Assembly (NCBI GenBank): GCA_002010665.1
Contig: MTON01000013.1
Span: 1 to 64,000, forward strand
Length of the DNA stretch: 64,000 nucleotides
Reading direction: 5' to 3'
Source: Candidatus Aminicenantes bacterium JdFR-78
Lineage (GTDB): Bacteria; Acidobacteriota; Aminicenantia; JdFR-78
Positions 1 to 8,965 of the stretch are shown here, in pieces. Every line of letters begins with the position of its first letter. Position 1 is the first letter of the stretch. Made by a program: the position numbers and the translations under genes. A model generated the notes under the pieces. That model ran no database searches and was not told the DNA's origin. It worked only from the letters and a program-made list of their open reading frames with translations.

Positions 1-390
<390 letters not shown>

Positions 391-466
391 AAAGTCTATT
401 TAAGTAAATAAATCCTCTTAAATATATTTTTTAAATCGCATTTCTATTTTTTTTCATAGAAAAAAC

Positions 467-583
<117 letters not shown>

Positions 584-607
584 TTTTTTTATTTTCATTT
601 CAACCTA

Positions 608-636
608 TTGATTAAATCCTAAAAGCCTGTTAAATT
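608..636 (+). promoter_or_regulatory. Candidate sigma70-type promoter for the NhaC gene
   Basis: TTGATT (608-613), a 17-nt spacer and TAAATT (631-636). The ATG at 649 is only 12 nt past the -10 box, so the 5' leader would be about 5-6 nt. No Shine-Dalgarno sequence is present. The match is moderate in AT-rich DNA, but the layout recurs at several other genes in the window. Confidence 0.35.
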
Positions 637-648
637 AAAACCTTTATA

Positions 649-2055
649 ATGTCATACTCTTGGCTATCAATACTACCTCCGGTTCTTGCAATTTTACTCG
701 CCATATTCACCAGAAGAATTTATATATCTCTACTCTCTGGAATATGGCTTGGGTGGTTTATAATAACAAAATGGAACATTTTTCAAAGTATATTAGCAAC
801 TTTCAAAGCTTTATTAAATGTTTTCTCAAGCCCAAGTAAAACTAATGTCATTATATTCTCTGCTTTGGTGGGATCCTTAATTGCTCTTACTCAAGCTTCC
901 GGGGGAGTTTCTGGGTTTGTAAACTTAGTAACGAAAAGGAGGGTAATAAACAGAAGATATGCCCAGCTACTTTCCTGGTTTATAGGTTTAATAGTATTTA
1001 TTGAATCCTCCATTACAAGTTTAGTAGTAGGGACTTCCTCAAGACCTTTATATGACAAATTAAAAATTCCAAGAGAAAAATTAGCCTACATATGTGATTC
1101 TACAGCTTCACCAGTATGTATTCTAATTCCATTGAATGCATGGGGAGCATATATAATAGGTTTACTTGAAGAACAAAAAATTTTATACCCTGTAAAAGTT
1201 TTAATAAAGGCAATTCCACTTAACTTTTATGCGTGGCTTACTTTATTAATGGTTCTTTTTATTATTTTGACACAAAAGGATTTTGGTCCAATGAAAAAGG
1301 CTGAAGAGAGAGCTAAAAAGGAAGGAAAGGTTTTAAGAGATGGCGCAAAACCAATGGTTTCTTCCAAATTGATTAATATCCATCCAAAACCAGAAGTAAA
1401 GCCTAAAGCAATTAATATGCTTCTCCCTGTAATTATTATGATTTTAATGATGCCTATAGCTTTGTATGTAACTGGAAATGGTAATATTTTAGCAGGTTCT
1501 GGTTCTACATCAGTGCTTTTTGCTGTAGTGACTTCTATTCTTTGTGCATCTGTTTTCTATTTAATCCAAAAAATTCTTTCTTTAAAAGAGATTTTCACAT
1601 ATATATTTAAAGGAATCATAGGTTTAATTCCTCTTGCATTTTTAATGGTTTTAGCATTTTCCATTGGTGAAACTTGCAATAAATTAGGAACAGGTCTGTA
1701 TGTTTCACATTTGGTAACTCGAGCAATAAATCCTTTGATTTTACCAGCTTTACTTTTTGCAAGTTCTTCATTTGTTGCTTTTGCAACTGGAACTTCCTGG
1801 GGAACATTTGCAATAATGATTCCTATTGGATTACCTTCTGCTTTTTTACTCAATATTGATCCAAGTTTAGCTCTTGCAGCAATTCTTGGTGGTGGAGTAT
1901 TTGGAGACCATGCCTCTCCAATATCAGATACTACATTAATAGCTTCCATGGCTTCTGCTTCAGACCATATTGACCATGTTAATACTCAATTACCTTATGC
2001 TCTAACAACTGCTTCATTAGCTTTTTTTGGCTATTTATTAATTGGATTAATTTAG
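649..2055 (+). CDS. nhaC: Na+/H+ antiporter, NhaC family
   Basis: A 468-residue integral membrane protein with about 10-12 hydrophobic segments, typical of the NhaC family (often 450-520 residues), which exchanges cytoplasmic Na+ for H+ or takes up small organic ions. The N-terminus (MSYSWLSILPPVLAILLAI) is family-like, and the conserved small-residue stretch with GTSWGTF and FGDHASPISDTT lies near residues 380-430. A hydrophilic loop around residues 210-260 separates two membrane halves. Related families (amino-acid/H+ antiporters, malate/lactate antiporter) share the fold, so the substrate is not certain. It has no SD sequence. Confidence 0.85.
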   Translation: MSYSWLSILPPVLAILLAIFTRRIYISLLSGIWLGWFIITKWNIFQSILATFKALLNVFSSPSKTNVIIFSALVGSLIALTQASGGVSGFVNLVTKRRVINRRYAQLLSWFIGLIVFIESSITSLVVGTSSRPLYDKLKIPREKLAYICDSTASPVCILIPLNAWGAYIIGLLEEQKILYPVKVLIKAIPLNFYAWLTLLMVLFIILTQKDFGPMKKAEERAKKEGKVLRDGAKPMVSSKLINIHPKPEVKPKAINMLLPVIIMILMMPIALYVTGNGNILAGSGSTSVLFAVVTSILCASVFYLIQKILSLKEIFTYIFKGIIGLIPLAFLMVLAFSIGETCNKLGTGLYVSHLVTRAINPLILPALLFASSSFVAFATGTSWGTFAIMIPIGLPSAFLLNIDPSLALAAILGGGVFGDHASPISDTTLIASMASASDHIDHVNTQLPYALTTASLAFFGYLLIGLI

Positions 2056-2099
2056 AATTTTTAATTTCCAATTTCAAATTTCTATGATTTAAGAAATCA

Positions 2100-3134
2100 A
2101 TGAAATGTAAATTAGTGGAACAAGGTTTTAAAATAGGAAGTTGTCTTACCAGTAAAGGGAAAACATCTAAACGAGCCTGTGAATTGACTTTGAAGAGAAT
2201 AAACGGAATATGGTATCGACTAATAAAATCAGCACATCTCTCCCGTCCTGAACACTATTTTTCAATTTATCAATCAGGCTGTAATCATAGTTGTCTTAAA
2301 TGTCATTCATGGAAGTTTACTCAGATTGCTAATGGAGATTGGTTTTCTACTCAAGAAATCGGTTTATTAGCCAGAAAATATGAAAATAAAGTTACAGTTT
2401 ACGAGCCAAGAGAAAGAGTGACTATGTGGCATGCTACAGACTTATGCAGAAGTTGTGGAAGTTGTGTATTATATGGGAAAAGGAGCATGACATGTCCGGG
2501 GATTTTGGATACCTCTAAGATAGTTCTTAGTCCCCAGGGATTTGGGCCTGCGAGAAATATTATTGCTTTTACTGGAGGAGATATTGTTTGCCATGTGGAT
2601 TTCTATTGTCAAGTTAGCAAGGAAATAAAGAAAAATTGTAAAAACATGTGGATTTTAATAGAGACAAATGGCTATGGTTTGACTCCCCAAAATTTAAATA
2701 AATTGAGAGATTCAGGAGTGGATTCATTTTGGTTGGATATCAAAGCATATGATGAGGATATTTATCGAAAATTATGTGGAACAACTAATGAGTGGATACT
2801 TAAAGCTCCCTATGAAATATTAAAAAGAGATTTTATTCTTGAAGTATTAACTTTATTCATTCCTGAATGGGTTGAAGATGATCAGATTATAAAAATTTCA
2901 AAACTTATATATGAACTTGACCCAAATATTCCTTTTACGATTTTAGCCTTCTTTCCAGAGTATAGAATGAATAATTTGAAACCCCCTGGTGTTTCGGATA
3001 TGATTAGGATATTTAAAAAAGTAAAAGAAATGGGATTAAATAATGTAAAGTTAGGGAATTGTGGAGTATTTGTGAAAAAAGATGAGGATTGGGAACTTCT
3101 TCTAAAAGAGGTCGGAATCAAAGGGATTGGATAA
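2100..3134 (+). CDS. Radical SAM enzyme with extra Cys cluster, PFL-activase-like
   Basis: A 344-residue radical SAM protein. The CX3CX2C motif that binds the SAM [4Fe-4S] cluster is C61, C65, C68. A second Cys set (C116, C119, C122 and C132, CX2CX2CX9C) suggests an auxiliary ferredoxin-like cluster, as in glycyl-radical enzyme activases. A TGGD segment fits the SAM-binding glycine-rich motif. The family makes 5'-deoxyadenosyl radicals to activate a partner enzyme or modify a substrate. No glycyl-radical enzyme is seen nearby, so the target is unknown. It begins 45 nt after nhaC, has no clear SD, and its start is the first plausible ATG. Confidence 0.75.
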   Translation: MKCKLVEQGFKIGSCLTSKGKTSKRACELTLKRINGIWYRLIKSAHLSRPEHYFSIYQSGCNHSCLKCHSWKFTQIANGDWFSTQEIGLLARKYENKVTVYEPRERVTMWHATDLCRSCGSCVLYGKRSMTCPGILDTSKIVLSPQGFGPARNIIAFTGGDIVCHVDFYCQVSKEIKKNCKNMWILIETNGYGLTPQNLNKLRDSGVDSFWLDIKAYDEDIYRKLCGTTNEWILKAPYEILKRDFILEVLTLFIPEWVEDDQIIKISKLIYELDPNIPFTILAFFPEYRMNNLKPPGVSDMIRIFKKVKEMGLNNVKLGNCGVFVKKDEDWELLLKEVGIKGIG

Positions 3135-3141
3135 AACTCTA

Positions 3142-4344
3142 TTAGTTGTCTTTTTTGACTGCTTCCTTAATTAAGTCAAAAAAGTTTGGAATAGCAGCTA
3201 TAACTCTACTCCAACTTGGAATAAGGGATGTTTCAAAAGGATTTTCCCAGAATTGCTCTCCAGCTATGTTTATTCCTTTTGTGAAAGTTTCAACCGCGAG
3301 TGCCTCTTGATGTCTGTCAAAATAAAGACCATTTATAGCAGCGTCATTTTCATATTGTGTTATGGTATCCTTTGCAATTTTCATATAAGTAGTGCTTAGG
3401 CTTTTGAAGAAACCCTCACTAAATTGGACCCCCTCGCTTGCGAGTGTTCTGAATATTGATTTTGATATATCTATTACCATTTTCAATAAGCCTTTCTCAG
3501 GATTATCAGGGTCAAGTTCTTGATGTTTATGTTCATAGGAATCTGCAATGTCAACCTGACAGATTCTATGTAATGCTACATTCTTGTAAACTTCTGCTAA
3601 AGTCCCGACTTCAAGTCCCCAGTCACTTGGAATCCTGCTTACCATAGCTAAATCCGCTCTCATTGCGAATTCACCACTTAAAGCATATCGGAAACTGTCC
3701 ATATAAACTAAAAAGGGTAGATATCCAAGCATTTTTTGGAGTGCTCTTATAAAAGGTGTATAGAATAAACGGGTGACACGACCATGCATTCTATCAGTCA
3801 CTCTACAATAATATCCTTTACAGAATTCATAATCGAAAGAAGGATTTGCTACTGGATAGCATAATCTTGCAAGCATCGAGCGCTCATAGTTTACAATATC
3901 ACAGTCATGAAGCGCTATGACATCACATTGGCCAGTTGCTAAAATATAACCCATGGAAATCCAAACTGCTCTCCCTTTGCCTTCAGTACCAGGCGAGAGC
4001 TCATTTTCCTCGAGAATTTTGTATAATTCTTTTATATGGGGACCATCATTCCAAATTATTTCTATTTTTTTACAAGGAGAAAGAATTTTTTTGGCTTTTT
4101 CGAATTGATCCCTATTGGCTTTATCAAGACACAAGACTATCTGCTTGAGATATTTAATTTTTCTCAATTCATTAATAATTCCTGGGAGGGCATTTCCTTC
4201 AAATTCCCTATAAAGAGCAGGTAAAATTAAAGCAATTTTCCTCATATTAGAGAATTCCTTTAACTCAGTTTCAAGCTTTCTTAAATTTAATTTTCCCAAT
4301 TTATGAAAAGTTGTTATTACACCATTTTGAAAAAAATCCCCCAT
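3142..4344 (-). CDS. gpgS: Glucosyl-3-phosphoglycerate synthase-like GT81 glycosyltransferase
   Basis: A 400-residue cytoplasmic GT-A fold glycosyltransferase. Visible motifs are GKGRAVW (122-128) and the metal-binding DCD (147-149). These and the length match GT81 enzymes that transfer glucose from a nucleotide sugar to 3-phosphoglycerate, the first step to the compatible solute glucosylglycerate. A strong SD (GGAGGTG) precedes the ATG. The usual partner phosphatase (GpgP) is not in the window, so the pathway would be completed elsewhere or by another phosphatase. A mannosyl donor (MpgS-like) is possible but less likely. It is convergent with the radical SAM gene. Confidence 0.72.
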   Translation of the reverse strand: MGDFFQNGVITTFHKLGKLNLRKLETELKEFSNMRKIALILPALYREFEGNALPGIINELRKIKYLKQIVLCLDKANRDQFEKAKKILSPCKKIEIIWNDGPHIKELYKILEENELSPGTEGKGRAVWISMGYILATGQCDVIALHDCDIVNYERSMLARLCYPVANPSFDYEFCKGYYCRVTDRMHGRVTRLFYTPFIRALQKMLGYLPFLVYMDSFRYALSGEFAMRADLAMVSRIPSDWGLEVGTLAEVYKNVALHRICQVDIADSYEHKHQELDPDNPEKGLLKMVIDISKSIFRTLASEGVQFSEGFFKSLSTTYMKIAKDTITQYENDAAINGLYFDRHQEALAVETFTKGINIAGEQFWENPFETSLIPSWSRVIAAIPNFFDLIKEAVKKDN

Positions 4345-4625
4345 TTACACCTCCATTTTTTAATAGATATATGCAATTCTTCATTGAAACATATTTTCTT
4401 TTTTACTTTTCAAAGAATGATTTTTATCAAATAGAAATCCTCTTCAAATTAATTATAAACACTTAAAAACTTAGGTGAACTTAAAATAGAATATATGAAT
4501 AAAAAATAAAAGTCAAATCAATGGATTGTTTTATGGTTTAGAAGGAGAATAAAGAATTAAAGAGAAAAATATTGATTGAGAGAATCTGAGAAAATAAATT
4601 TCAGAAAATTTTCTTTTATAATAAT

Positions 4626-6446
4626 TTATTCAACCGTAACGCTCTTCGCCAGGTTCCTTGGTTGATCAACATCTGTTCCTCTCCGAAGCGCAATATAATA
4701 GGCAAAAAGCTGTAAAGGAATGGTTGTTAAAAATGGTGTAAGAATTTCTTCTGTTTTTGGAATTCTAATCACATTAGTGACCTCTTTCACTATTTCATTA
4801 TTGTCCTCATCTATTACTGCAATTACTTTTCCTCCTCTTGTCCAGACCTCAGAAATATTATTTAAAATTTTCGAATAAACTCTATCTCTCATGGCAATTG
4901 CCACTGTAGGTGTCTGTTCATCAATCAGTGCAATTGGACCATGTTTCATCTCTCCAGCAGGATAGCCTTCTGCATGAATGTATGAAATTTCCTTTAATTT
5001 CAAAGCTCCTTCCAGACTAATTGGATAATTCACCCATCTCCCTAAATAAAGAAAATTTTGATAAGTATAATATCTATTCGCTAATTCTTCAATATCCTTG
5101 CTTTTATTAAGAAATTTCTCCATTTTATGAGGAATAATATGCAATTCAGAGATATATTTTTTAAGTTTAGAAGTTTTAATTCTCCCCCTTTGCTTAGCAA
5201 GAAAAAGCGCTAAAAGGAAAAGAATTCCAAGTTGAGTGGTGAAAGCCTTTGTTGAGGCAACTCCTATTTCTGGTCCTGCCTGAGTATAAAGAGTAGCATC
5301 AGATTCACGAGCAATAGCACTTTCAGGGACATTGATTATTCCAAGAGTTCTTCCTCCTTTTCTTTTAACTTCCCTTAAAGAAGCCAAAGTATCAGCAGTC
5401 TCTCCGGATTGACTTATAAATACAAAAAGAGAATTTTTCTCCACAAGAAAATTTCTATACCGAAATTCTGAGGCATAATCTACTTCGCTCGGAACTTCAC
5501 ATATTTCTTCAAAAAAGTATTTTCCAACTAAGCCTGCATGAAAGGAAGTACCACAGGCAATAAAATGCACATTTTCTATATTTTTAAAGAAAGAGGGCTC
5601 TACATCAAAATCAATTTTTCCTTCATCTAAAGAAGTTTTGCCAATAATGGTTTCTCGAAGAGCATGAGGTTGCTCAAAAATTTCTTTAAGCATAAAATGT
5701 TTGAATCCTCTTTTCTCAATCATGTGAGGAGACCAATTCACAACAGTTTTTTCCTTTTTGATTCTATTCCCCTCAAAATCGTAAAATTCAATTTTATCAG
5801 GTGAAAAATAACAAATTTCACCATTTTCAAGATGATAAACATCCTTGGTAAAATTAAGAATTGGAGCTAAATCAGATGATATAATTTTTTCTTTGTCATT
5901 TATTCCAAGAATTAATGGGGGACCATTTTTAACACCAATGAATTGATCTAATTCATTTTTTGAAATTGCAATGAAAGTAAAATCTCCTTTCAATAATTTC
6001 ACTGTTTTTTTCACTGCATCCAGTAAATTTCCCTCATAATAATGTTCAATTAAATGTGGTATCACCTCTGTGTCAGTCTCTGATACAAAGATGTGTCCGT
6101 CTTTAATAAGAGTGTTCTTAAGAAATGAATAATTTTCAATAATCCCATTATGAACAACTATAATTTCACCTTTGCAATCTATATGTGGATGAGCATTATT
6201 TTCAGAAGGCTCTCCATGAGTTGCCCATCTTGTATGCCCAATACCATAATCTCCTAAAATTAATTGTTCATTTATTAAATTTTCTAAATCACAAATTTTT
6301 CCTTTTACTCTTACCCTTTTTATTTCTCCTTTATGCATAACTGCTATTCCTGCTGAATCATAACCTCTATACTCTAATCTTTTTAATCCCTCTATTAAGA
6401 CTTTAATTGTGTTTCTTGGTCCTATGTAACCTATGATTCCACACAT
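4626..6446 (-). CDS. glmS: Glutamine--fructose-6-phosphate aminotransferase
   Basis: A 606-residue GlmS, full length for the family. It makes glucosamine-6-phosphate from fructose-6-phosphate and glutamine, the entry step to UDP-GlcNAc for peptidoglycan and surface glycans. The N-terminal glutaminase starts MCGIIGYIG, with Cys2 as nucleophile after Met removal. Two SIS sugar-isomerase domains follow, with SQSGETADT near residue 345, and the C-terminus PRNLAKSVTVE is the canonical ending. An SD-like AGGGGG precedes the ATG. No glmS ribozyme was recognised in the 38-nt gap to the neighbouring gene. It sits beside the polysaccharide region that would use its product. Confidence 0.97.
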   Translation of the reverse strand: MCGIIGYIGPRNTIKVLIEGLKRLEYRGYDSAGIAVMHKGEIKRVRVKGKICDLENLINEQLILGDYGIGHTRWATHGEPSENNAHPHIDCKGEIIVVHNGIIENYSFLKNTLIKDGHIFVSETDTEVIPHLIEHYYEGNLLDAVKKTVKLLKGDFTFIAISKNELDQFIGVKNGPPLILGINDKEKIISSDLAPILNFTKDVYHLENGEICYFSPDKIEFYDFEGNRIKKEKTVVNWSPHMIEKRGFKHFMLKEIFEQPHALRETIIGKTSLDEGKIDFDVEPSFFKNIENVHFIACGTSFHAGLVGKYFFEEICEVPSEVDYASEFRYRNFLVEKNSLFVFISQSGETADTLASLREVKRKGGRTLGIINVPESAIARESDATLYTQAGPEIGVASTKAFTTQLGILFLLALFLAKQRGRIKTSKLKKYISELHIIPHKMEKFLNKSKDIEELANRYYTYQNFLYLGRWVNYPISLEGALKLKEISYIHAEGYPAGEMKHGPIALIDEQTPTVAIAMRDRVYSKILNNISEVWTRGGKVIAVIDEDNNEIVKEVTNVIRIPKTEEILTPFLTTIPLQLFAYYIALRRGTDVDQPRNLAKSVTVE

Positions 6447-6484
6447 AGTTGCCCCCTTTTGTATGCTTTTTAAATATACTACTT

Positions 6485-8893
6485 TTAATTCTTATTTTCA
6501 ATCTTTCCAATACATACTCCTAAATCTCTTTTATCATTTCCGATTTTATATTCAAAAGGACACCATGTTCTATCTACTTCGAAACTCAAAAGAACCTTTT
6601 TTCTTATGTATTTTTCTGGGACTTTTAATTCATAATTGTGCCAATTATTGTCTTTTATTTTAAAGGTATATATTTCCCTATCATTTATTGCGATTTTAAG
6701 TGTTAGTGGTTGTTCACTTATATCAGGATGAGAAGCTAATATTGGGATAATTATTCTCTTTCTTTTAACTTGATGTTCAAGAATAGCTTTTTTCCTTGTC
6801 CATCGAAATTTTCTATTCTTTTCCCATTCATAAAAACCAATTCCCGCCTTTCCGATTTCTTCTCTAAATTTTATTTCTCCTATTGCAACACCTAAATTTC
6901 TTGGATCAGGAGTTCCTAAGACCTTTAAAGGATTCCAGGTTCTATTGACTTTAAATAATAAAATTACCTCATTATTCAATTCTTCTGGAATATAATAATT
7001 ATATTTTTCCCATTTATTTTCTCTTAAAATTATTTCGTCTAATAATCTTTTTTTCTTAAAAAAGTCTTTAATTAAATATATTTTTACTTTTACATATTTT
7101 TTCTCAATATCTGGATGCGAAGCAAGTAGAGGAATTTCTATTACAGGTTTTTTGATTTTTATTGCTAATCCACCATAATGTTTTGTCCATCTGAATTTTT
7201 TTCCATCTGTTGTTTTTTCTATTTTACTCAAACCAAATTCTTGTTTCAAATTTAATTTTTCAGTTCTATTTTTTAAAGATAAAGAATGCATTGAATTCCA
7301 TAGATGAATAGAGCTAAAAATAATAACTAAAGCAATAACGAGAAATTTAAAACTCTTATTAAAATTAAATTTCTTCTCTGGCTCTTTTTCCCCTTTACCT
7401 AAATAAAAAATTAGAGCAACCAAAAGCCAAAAGATATATTTAATTTCGTAACTACCAATGTAAGTGTGAAAAAAGAAAATCATAAAAAGGGAAATTATCC
7501 CACAGGAAACTCCAATTTGGATATATTTCCAATTATTAGGCAATAAATCTTTACTTAAACTTCTCTTTATTTGTTTTATAATTTCCCAGAACATCCAAAA
7601 GGAAATAAATAGGGCTAAAATTCCCAGTTCTGATCCAACCTGAAGAAAATAATTTTCTACAGAGTCTGTGCTTCTATAAGGAATTTTGTTTATCTTAGCA
7701 TAATTTGGAAGTTCGATTATATAAGCACCTACTCCGACTCCTGTTGAGGGATAATCTTTTATCATATGAATAGCCATTTTCCAGCGGTTAGACCATCTTA
7801 TACCTAAAGCTTTTTCTAAACCTCCTACTTTATATTTAGACTTAATAATATTTAGCCTTTTATATAAAATCGATTCTTTTGATAATCCGAAGAATGAAAA
7901 AATTATAATAATTATAAGAGAAAAAGTTATCATAAAAACTATAATTTTTTTAAGAGATATCGGCTGTCTAAGTTTCATAAAAAATATCAGAAAGAATAAA
8001 AGAGAGATAATTAAACCTAATAATCCGCTTCTTGACCCTGTATAAGGAAAGATAAATAATAAAGAGAGAAGACTTAAAGCAACGAAAATTCTAATCAACC
8101 CTTTAAAGGCAAAAAAGACTCCTAATAACAAAGGAATAAAGATAGCAATATAACCCCCAAAGGATAAAGGGTCCTTAAAAGTTGAATTTATTATTCTTTG
8201 TGATACTCTTAAGGGAGTATTTCCGAAACTCATGTCTTTAAAATGCTGGTAAAAACCAAATATAATAGAAATAAAAGTGCTAATTAATAAAACAATTAAT
8301 ATTTTTTTAATAAAATCTTTTGATTTTATTGTATTGGCAAGAATAAAAAAGAAAGTGAAACCAGTTAAATAATTTAAAGAACAAAAAACCACACTCATTA
8401 TTGCTCCACCTGCTGTTACGCCATTAACATTTGTAATTAGTTCATAAATATAATCACTTAAAAAGGGATAAAAATTTGCATATCTAAAAAATGTTATAAT
8501 TGCAGAAAACAGAATTAAAATTGAAAATAGAATCATTGGTTTAAAAATTGGATAATCGAAAGAAAGTTTCGATGGAAATATAATATTATGAATTAACCAC
8601 CCTAAGAAAAAGAATAAAAATAGGACAAGCGCGGTAGGAGCGTGAGGAGTATGTTCAAATATACCGAAAAAATAGGGAAGATTATTTATCAATGGAAAAG
8701 AGAAAATGAAAAATAGTATTCCCACTTGAAGATTAATAACGGTTAATGTAAAAAGAACAAGTAAAATAGGAATTAGTATAATTTGAAAGAATTTAACAAA
8801 TGGAACATATTTTATATAGAAAAAATAAAGTCCTATCAAGTAAAATAGAGTAAATACTAAAAAGAATAATCTATACCTTTCTTTCCATGTCAT
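6485..8893 (-). CDS. O-antigen ligase/polymerase-type membrane protein with duplicated C-terminal domain
   Basis: An 802-residue protein. The first ~530 residues hold about a dozen membrane segments and the large loop with RSGLLG and a VGVGAYI/PSTGVG-like stretch typical of the O-antigen ligase (Wzy_C/WaaL) superfamily, which joins or polymerises glycans on the periplasmic face. The last ~230 residues are soluble and contain two copies of a beta-rich domain. Each copy has KFRWT, ASHPDI, RTW-P and LGV-IG motifs (about residues 575-680 and 695-800). It is divergent from the gene at 8966 and shares a promoter region with it. Polymerase versus ligase activity cannot be told from sequence. Confidence 0.72.
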   Translation of the reverse strand: MTWKERYRLFFLVFTLFYLIGLYFFYIKYVPFVKFFQIILIPILLVLFTLTVINLQVGILFFIFSFPLINNLPYFFGIFEHTPHAPTALVLFLFFFLGWLIHNIIFPSKLSFDYPIFKPMILFSILILFSAIITFFRYANFYPFLSDYIYELITNVNGVTAGGAIMSVVFCSLNYLTGFTFFFILANTIKSKDFIKKILIVLLISTFISIIFGFYQHFKDMSFGNTPLRVSQRIINSTFKDPLSFGGYIAIFIPLLLGVFFAFKGLIRIFVALSLLSLLFIFPYTGSRSGLLGLIISLLFFLIFFMKLRQPISLKKIIVFMITFSLIIIIIFSFFGLSKESILYKRLNIIKSKYKVGGLEKALGIRWSNRWKMAIHMIKDYPSTGVGVGAYIIELPNYAKINKIPYRSTDSVENYFLQVGSELGILALFISFWMFWEIIKQIKRSLSKDLLPNNWKYIQIGVSCGIISLFMIFFFHTYIGSYEIKYIFWLLVALIFYLGKGEKEPEKKFNFNKSFKFLVIALVIIFSSIHLWNSMHSLSLKNRTEKLNLKQEFGLSKIEKTTDGKKFRWTKHYGGLAIKIKKPVIEIPLLASHPDIEKKYVKVKIYLIKDFFKKKRLLDEIILRENKWEKYNYYIPEELNNEVILLFKVNRTWNPLKVLGTPDPRNLGVAIGEIKFREEIGKAGIGFYEWEKNRKFRWTRKKAILEHQVKRKRIIIPILASHPDISEQPLTLKIAINDREIYTFKIKDNNWHNYELKVPEKYIRKKVLLSFEVDRTWCPFEYKIGNDKRDLGVCIGKIENKN

Positions 8894-8905
8894 TTGGCTT
8901 AATAG

Positions 8906-8934
8906 ATTTTAAACAAAAAAAATAAATTTGACAA
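8906..8934 (-). promoter_or_regulatory. Promoter for the 802-aa ligase gene, near-leaderless
   Basis: On the minus strand TTGTCA (complement of 8929-8934), a 17-nt spacer and TAAAAT (complement of 8906-8911). The ATG at 8893 lies 12 nt past the -10 box, so the leader would be only about 5-6 nt. Its -35 box overlaps that of the divergent gene. Confidence 0.5.
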
Positions 8935-8956
8935 ATTCTATTTTTCTAAATAAATT
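8928..8956 (+). promoter_or_regulatory. Promoter for the glycosidase-like gene, leaderless layout
   Basis: TTGACA (8928-8933), an exact -35 consensus, a 17-nt spacer and TAAATT (8951-8956). The ATG at 8966 is 9 nt after the -10 box, so transcription should start at or within two bases of the start codon. There is no SD sequence. It is back to back with the minus-strand promoter, sharing the -35 bases. Confidence 0.55.
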
Positions 8957-8965
8957 AAATTTTCA

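Noticed and set aside
645-650. TATAAT overlapping the nhaC start codon as a -10 box
   Set aside because: No -35 box lies at the right distance and the start would fall inside the gene; the TTGATT/TAAATT pair fits better.
1557-1949. 130-codon minus-strand open frame within nhaC
   Set aside because: It is antisense to a well-supported membrane protein gene and has no protein-like motifs.
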